Shown piece after piece: positions 60,101 through 64,000 of a stretch of DNA of 64,000 nt (position 1 is its first letter; each line of letters begins with the position of its first letter). The position numbers were made by a program, and so were the translations under genes. Under the pieces are notes generated by a model. The model saw only the letters and a program-made list of their open reading frames with translations. It was not told the origin of the DNA and did not search any database. The stretch spans positions 33,987,116 through 34,051,115 of the forward strand of contig NC_089275.1 of assembly GCF_963678975.1 (NCBI RefSeq). The letters run 5' to 3'. This DNA comes from Dysidea avara (Eukaryota > Porifera > Demospongiae > Dictyoceratida > Dysideidae).

Positions 60101-61521
60101 AGTCCCACACTGTTAGTAGTAGTCCATTGGACTGTACGATCGTCACGTTCCCAAACGTTTATGTAAAGAACACGGAAAGTCCCACACTGTTAGTAGTCCA
60201 CTGGACCGTACGATCGTCGCATTCCCAAATGTTTACGCAAAGAACACGGAAAGTCCCACACTGTTGGTAGTCGGGACCGTCACATTCAGTTTCCAAAAAT
60301 TTACAGTGGTCACTTTTATTGCACGTGGCGCGATGTGACCATGGCGAGTGTTGAAAGTGCAGAAGAGAGAGAAGAAAGGCTCAGAAGAAGAAGAGAGTGC
60401 GATAGGCTCAGAAGAGAGAGAGAAACCGAGGAGGAAAGACAAGCAAGGTTTGTAAACGCAAATAGCCGGTACATGCACTAAGTGCAGCTTGCTACCTGTG
60501 CCTTTCGAAAATACTACTGTAGGTTGGCTAGGCGAAGACAATATGAAAGAATTGGACGCGAGAATGTGGATAAACACCAAAGGCTTACCAGAAGACAGCA
60601 AGATCGGCGCCGGTACACGTGGAACAGAATCTGATGAACAGAGGGAAGCAAGGTGCTGCCGGGTAAAATAGGACTGTTGATGGGTGTTAAATGCATGTAT
60701 CTTTAATTTGTAACACATTAAGTTTATCAAAGAACTGTGTATTAAGAGACTACGCAATTTCTTCTTTATTATTCTTCGTTTCTCAGTGTTACTTTACGAT
60801 AAGGTCGCGGTGTGGAATGCAATAAAGACAATACACAATTAGGGTGTTTACCTGTATTGTTGCATCCCTAATGTGTATAGCTAGCTATACAAGTCTTTTA
60901 GTTATAGATCAGGCTCGCCCCACAATGCTTTTAGCATCTGTCTAGTTTTACCTAAATGCTTATTGTCCATGACATGGACACATGAGTGATACTCGAATTA
61001 GCACATTTTTTACAGTGTATGCAGTAAAATGCATACACACATACGTATATATAATATTATACGATACATGCACTTATGTGAAATGTGTTGCGCATGTGCT
61101 TTAATAAACTCAAATTCTACATCTAGGATGAAGTTACAACTTCCAAGGCAAGTGATGATAGTAAAGCAGTGCAAGACCTTAACGAAAAGAACTCTTCTCT
61201 AACAAAGCAGCTGGATCAACTCCACCAAAATAATTTGCATTTGCAAGATAAAAACAGTAGTTTGCAGGAACAGTGTGAAAAAGTACGTAATGCATACGTA
61301 TTATACATTATGTGCATATTAGCCACTTGAAATGTTTGTAGTTGGATACTTGAATTCAGCATGCATTAACTTGTATGTACGTAGATGTGCAGATGTCTTT
61401 GATATGTGTTTGGTAAAATGTATATCTGATATGTGACAGTTTTTAACGATTACATACACAGGTTCAGTTTGACATGAAGGAGCTTGAAAATGAACATGTT
61501 TATTCATTGCCTATACATATA
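39487..61521 (+). CDS. CARD gene B: paralogue of gene A, 3' end not seen
   Basis: Proposed exons: 39487-39526, 45014-45349, 49564-50264, 51525-51644, 57295-57324, 59574-59735, 61127-61282, 61462-61521. They sum to 1605 nt, 535 codons, all in frame, with phases 1, 1, 0, 0... as in gene A. Exon 1 (MAKPSSAKPEESF) has a GCAATGG start context and a GTAAGA donor. Exon 2 is CARD-like (LTPHLIAEGVLVPADEEEI, then FYKLITVMKSHG). Exon 3 matches gene A exon 3 along its length: WRYDDHPLLYAIVKQSGS, GYTRMVAIVEKNYNEIT, KIVWYIPTEAVGSV, DGVIIWNKKW. Later exons are coiled coil. Certain: exons 2-4, 6 and 7. Less certain: exon 1 (5.5 kb away), the 30-nt exon 57295-57324, the weak donor after 59735, and the exon at 61462. 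No stop codon is seen after it. If 44974 (ATG just before exon 2) were the start, exon 1 would fall away. Confidence 0.7.
39733..40216. mobile_element. 484-bp MITE, TA/TATA flanks
   Basis: GACGGGTTGCCTTTTTAAGG and the inverse CCTAAATAGGCAACCCGTC end the element. TATA is present on both sides (39729-39732 and 40217-40220). Gene B intron 1. Confidence 0.75.
40217..42917. other. gene B intron 1, middle; no gene seen
   Basis: Holds an element A-like fragment with a poly-C tract (about 41415-41467), an (AT)n run at 42149-42175, a decayed arm of the 69-1846 element near 42340-42470, and a (CCTG)n run at about 42779-42808. No recognisable coding frame. Confidence 0.5.
42918..43261. mobile_element. 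hAT-like MITE, 344 bp
   Basis: The ends are TAGAGATGCAACAATA and, inverted, TAGAGTTGCAACGATA. The 8-bp flanks are GAGTGTAC and GTGTGTAC, one mismatch. The interior has many TATCG/CGATA steps. Confidence 0.75.
43714..43880. mobile_element. 167-bp palindromic MITE
   Basis: GCAATAAAACTTAGTGAAGC on the left; its inverse GCTTCACTACCTTTTATTGC at the right. The inner arms share GATGAATGATGGTATT and GGGAAAATCCCTACTTTGG. Confidence 0.8.
44502..44720. mobile_element. palindromic MITE G, diverged copy
   Basis: AAAAATAGCCAAGCTATA pairs with TACAGCTTGGCTGTTTTT. Both arms keep the GAAATCAAAGGTGGCGG-type block. Confidence 0.7.
45714..46260 (+). repeat. repeat family C, copy in gene B intron 2
   Basis: Has the TTAGGTATAAGTAAGCCCAA block and the CCTTTTGGCATACCACA block in the order seen at 13030-13700. 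The minus-strand coding relic here has in-frame stops. Confidence 0.55.
46750..46990 (+). repeat. repeat family H, copy in gene B intron 2
   Basis: Collinear with 16416-16660 in gene A intron 9. Confidence 0.6.
46991..48031. other. gene B intron 2; no gene seen
   Basis: Contains a TGTGACCGGTTCTCCCAGAC stretch near 47317 and TATTAGAGT motifs near 47470. Nothing coding was recognised. Confidence 0.5.
48039..48818. mobile_element. 780-bp element with ~230-bp inverted repeats, CCTTTAG flanks
   Basis: Left GGAAACAGTGGAAATGGAAA and the arm through GTTTAGTGGCCACC are inverted at 48700-48813. Both arms contain repeated TATAAAGACCAC units. CCTTTAG is directly repeated outside (48032-48038 and 48819-48825). 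Confidence 0.75.
48826..49563. other. end of gene B intron 2; no gene seen
   Basis: AT-rich sequence with no repeat or frame I could classify. It leads to the acceptor TTTAG at 49559-49563. Confidence 0.5.
50362..50659. mobile_element. snap-back element E, copy 2
   Basis: Near-perfect 298-bp palindrome from ACAAGTACACAG to CTGTGTACTTGT, including GGACCATAGCGCATCC and its inverse. It is followed directly by an inverted family C copy. Confidence 0.9.
50660..51490 (-). repeat. repeat family C, inverted copy in gene B intron 3
   Basis: Reverse orientation relative to 13030-13700. Frame 50980-51183 reads VSKDEWDTKDDTGKS...YAKRHL, the same relic as in the other copies. An internal partial duplication of the GTATCCATTACGCTTC block is present (about 50758 and 50916). 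Confidence 0.65.
51675..51964. mobile_element. snap-back element E, copy 3
   Basis: 290-bp palindrome, 30 bp after the end of gene B exon 4. Same arms as copies 1, 2 and 4. Confidence 0.9.
52960..53482. mobile_element. hAT MITE, 523 bp, TSD GTTACAAA
   Basis: Ends CAGTGTTGGG / CCCAACACTG with an exact 8-bp duplication GTTACAAA (52952-52959 and 53483-53490). The interior is full of GTAATATTAC and GTAACGCGTTAC palindromes. It lies inside the minisatellite of element F. Confidence 0.95.
54618..54902. mobile_element. ~285-bp insertion in the minisatellite
   Basis: A non-satellite block rich in CATGAAAT/ATTTCATG direct and inverted units interrupts the 31-bp array. The ends are not well defined. 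Confidence 0.5.
55974..56298. mobile_element. palindromic MITE G, copy at the end of element F
   Basis: ATCTAATCAAAAACAGCCAAG and its inverse end it; the inner arms match 22130-22468. Element E copy 4 starts at the next base. Confidence 0.8.
56299..56594. mobile_element. snap-back element E, copy 4
   Basis: Palindrome from AAGTACATGAAAAG to CTGTGTACTTGT, with GGACCATAACACATCC and its inverse. Confidence 0.9.
56595..57294. other. gene B intron 4, end; no exon placed
   Basis: A lysine/glutamate-rich frame at about 57105-57210 (KITELLEGKREEEKSK) looks like coiled coil. It lacks matching splice phase and a donor before its stop, so I did not include it. Confidence 0.4.
57604..57822. mobile_element. 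~220-bp inverted-repeat element
   Basis: TTGACCAGATTTGTGAAAAG pairs with CTTTTCACAAATCTGGTCAC; the arms extend through the CACACACATNCAATT block. Confidence 0.7.
58332..58950. mobile_element. ~620-bp element with TGTGANC ends
   Basis: TGTGAACGGCTGAGCAAAAA at the left pairs with the inverse of TTTTCACTCAGCGGGTCACA at the right. No coding frame. Confidence 0.6.
59933..60923. mobile_element. ~990-bp element with GGGGCGAGCCTGA ends and a short Arg-rich ORF
   Basis: GGGGCGAGCCTGA at the left and TCAGGCTCGCCCC at the right are exact inverses. Four tandem ~85-bp units (about 59965-60265) with ACGGAAAGTCCCACACTG precede ATGGCGAGTG at 60341, which opens an arginine/glutamate-rich frame (ERLRRRRECDRLRRERETEE). 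That frame appears to splice (donor after 60448) to LARRRQYERIGRENV and onward to a stop near 60630. It looks like the N-terminus of a larger transposon protein. Inserted in gene B intron 6. Confidence 0.6.
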
Positions 61522-61602
61522 GTATGTACGTATGTATATACACATAGCCAAAACCCATAAGTGAAAAAGTGTGTATAACTTATGCATGCTTAAGCAAATA
61601 TG

Positions 61603-62172
61603 TGACCGGATCTGCAAAATTGTGCATTTTTTCAAATTCTTGTTTATTAAATATTAATATAATCAAATGCAAGCTCTCAGCCTCATACGTATGCCAATAA
61701 CTTTGGGAGTTACAACTCTACAAACTAGCAACAATAGAAAGATTGTTTTTGTATGGGAGAATAACAACGATTGTAACTTATGAGCAGAATGACACATGGA
61801 GTTGAAATTTACACCATCCTGCTTGCGATGAGTAGAGGAATCGATTACTGGGTAAGTTTTTCTCTATCACTTTTCTTCGCTATATACAAAGGCAAAATTA
61901 GTTAAGAAAGATCAATGGCGTACTATTGCTTCAGTGTAATGTAAACAAATGCCCATAACTTCTGTATCTTTGCATCTACTGCAATGAAACAAAGAGTTTT
62001 GGAGCTTCTCTTGAGTACGTGAATAAGATGATATTGAGGTTTTTATTGTTAGGCCTTTTCTTCCCTAAGAACAAAGCATTATGGATTTTTTAATAATATG
62101 CATCCATTGTGTTCAATGCTTTATATTACTGTAAATTTAGGGCTTTGCAATTGTGTCAGCTTCCAGTCACAT
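61603..62172. mobile_element. element with TGTGACC ends
   Basis: TGTGACCGGATCTGCAAAATTG at the left. The right end on the reverse strand is TGTGACTGGAAGCTGACAC, with ACAATTG shared inside. The match is imperfect. Confidence 0.4.
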
Positions 62173-62192
62173 ATATACGTTATATATGTAGA

Positions 62193-64000
62193 TCAAGACA
62201 CACGATAGTGTGTCGTGCGGCCCAAGAAGCCGGCGCGCCACACCGTGAGTATATTAACAGGAAGAAAGAAAATGCAATTTTCACACCTATGTAACTCTGT
62301 GATCCCTTATCCGATTGGAACCAAATTTGCTACAGACGTGCCGGCCAGTTATGGGAGTCTACATACCAAGGTTGAAGAAAATCGCTCCAGCCATTTCCGA
62401 GATACGAGCGAACAAAATGTCGTTTTAATTTCTTCGTTTTTTTCTTCTACTTCATTTCGCACAATTCGCAAACTCCGCCATAAAACAAGAATGCGTGCTC
62501 AGATCGGGCTGAAATTTGGCACACTTGAAGGGCTCATTAAGGCGGATCTCAGTACCAACTTTGGTATGAATCCAATGAACATTCACGGAGTTATGACCGA
62601 TTATGTGCGTAAAATTAAGGTCGAAGGTCTGTCACGCCTACAGGGTAAACTACTTGGAGGAATGAGTTGAAAATTGATATGTAGATGGAGTAACCATCGT
62701 AGGAGTGCCTTTTTGTGGTTTGAAGAGAATCGAGATAAAGACCATGGAGATATGACACAAAACCTAACCTGTGTCACAATTACGCAATCGATTTTTATGA
62801 ATAAAAAAACTATTAGTTTTCACGCCTACCAGGCAAACTGCTTAGAGCAATGAGCTGAAAATCGGTGTGTAGCTGGAATAATCATCATAGAAAGTCCTTG
62901 CAGTAGTACAGAAGAATCGGATTACAAACCACTGAGTCATGATTCGAAAGCCAACTACGTGTTGCAAATGCGAGATCGAGATACTCTAATAGAACAGTCA
63001 CCCTAATAGAGCATTCGGCTACGTTTATAACTTACTCCATCAAAGAATTATATTACATTGCAAGTTATTCTGTAGGGAATTCAGCTACAACCAGTTAATC
63101 TGATAGACAATTCAGCTACAGGCAAGTCACCCTGTAGAGAGTTCACCTAGAAACAAATCACCCTGTAGAGAGATCAGCTAGAAGAAGTCACCTTGTAGAG
63201 AGTTCAGCTACAAAGAAACCACCATGTAGAGAGTTCAGTTGCAAACAAATCACCCTGTAGAGAGATCAGCTAGAAGAAGTCACCTTGTAGAGGGTTCAGC
63301 TACAAAGAAACCATCATGTAGAGAGTTCAGCTAAAAAAATCACCCTGGAGAGAGTTCAGCTACGAAAAGATCACCCTGTAGAGAGTTCAGCTAGAAGAAT
63401 TCATAACTATAGAGAGTTCAACTGCAAATAAATCACCTTGTAGAGAATTCAGCTACAAACAAACCGCCCTGTAGAAAGATCAGCTAGAAGAAGTTACCTT
63501 GTAGAGAGTTCAGTTACAATAAACCATCATGTAGAGAGTTCAGCTGCAAAGAAATCACCCTGTAGAGCGTTTAAATCACCCTGCAGAGAGTTCGGCTGCA
63601 AACAGTTCACCCTGTAGAGAGATCAGCTAGAAAAAGTTACCTTGTAGAGCGTTCAGCTACAAAGAAACCATCATGTTGAGAGGTCAGCTGCAAACAAATC
63701 ACTCTGTAGAGAGATCATCTACAAAAAGATCACCCTGTAGAGAGTTCAGCTAGAAGAAGTCACCTTGTAGAGAGTTCAGCTACAAAGAAACCACCATCTA
63801 GAGAGTTCAGCTGCAAACAAATCATCCTGTAGAGAAATCAGCTACAAACAAATTGCTCTGTAGAAAGATCAGCTAGAAGAAGTTACCTTGTAGAGAGTTC
63901 AACTACAAAGAAACTATCATGTAGAGAGATCAGCTACAAACAATTCACCCAGTAGAGAGTTCAGCAAGAAGAAGTCACCTTGTAGAGAGTTCAGCTACAA
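62193..64000 (+). mobile_element. composite element F, second copy, runs off the window
   Basis: The 5' block 62193-62985 has the hairpin ACACACGATAGTGTGT (62198-62213) and a 151-codon frame (62215-62670) with a KKMQFSHLCNSV motif like the first copy. The minisatellite occupies 63060-64000 and is cut by the window end. Here units alternate in a higher-order pattern of about 92 bp (AGAAGAAGTCACCTTG, CAAAGAAACCACCATG, CAAACAAATCACCCTG). Confidence 0.65.

Noticed and set aside
1-64000. tRNA or rRNA genes
   Set aside because: I saw no cloverleaf with A and B boxes and no rRNA-like block; a tRNAscan run would be decisive.

Overview
The window is eukaryotic, most likely from an invertebrate metazoan, and a demosponge is my best guess. 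It is AT-rich, with GT-AG introns, dinucleotide microsatellites and very many small inverted-repeat elements. The host genes are an animal-type pair of CARD-plus-coiled-coil genes, a cyanovirin-N homology lectin and a YHYH-domain secreted protein. I did no database search. The organism call is inference; gene models come from reading frames and splice signals by eye.

Layout. 0-6.2 kb: a 1.8 kb inverted-repeat transposon, the secreted YHYH gene (1966-2826), then two DNA transposons, one nested in the other's target-site duplication (4639-6157). 6.2-18.7 kb: a minus-strand CVNH lectin exon and, divergently from about 300 bp of shared upstream DNA, CARD gene A. Gene A has ten exons (6828-18660) that splice to an open frame of 646 codons; its introns are filled with MITEs and satellites. 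18.7-39.4 kb: a transposon pile-up. It holds a hAT MITE, the tail of a composite satellite element, a LINE split by an 823-bp hAT MITE, and a pogo/Tigger-like element with a C-terminal PHD-like finger. That last element is split by a roughly 9.5 kb multi-exon DUF6729-type element, which itself holds a broken hAT transposase and a 200-N gap. 39.4-64 kb: CARD gene B, a paralogue of gene A on the same strand with the same intron phases at the first three junctions. It starts about 100 bp after the pogo-like inverted repeat ends and is open at the last exon I can place (61521). Its introns carry the same repeat families as gene A, plus two copies of a composite element with a 31-bp minisatellite; the second copy runs off the window.

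How the genes may work together (inference). CARD followed by a long coiled coil is the layout of adaptor proteins that nucleate signalling filaments. Both genes insert a second conserved domain, encoded by one large exon, between CARD and coiled coil. The CVNH lectin beside gene A would suit a defence or recognition neighbourhood. All transposases in the window are broken, except that the catalytic part of the pogo-like one is open across 445 codons.
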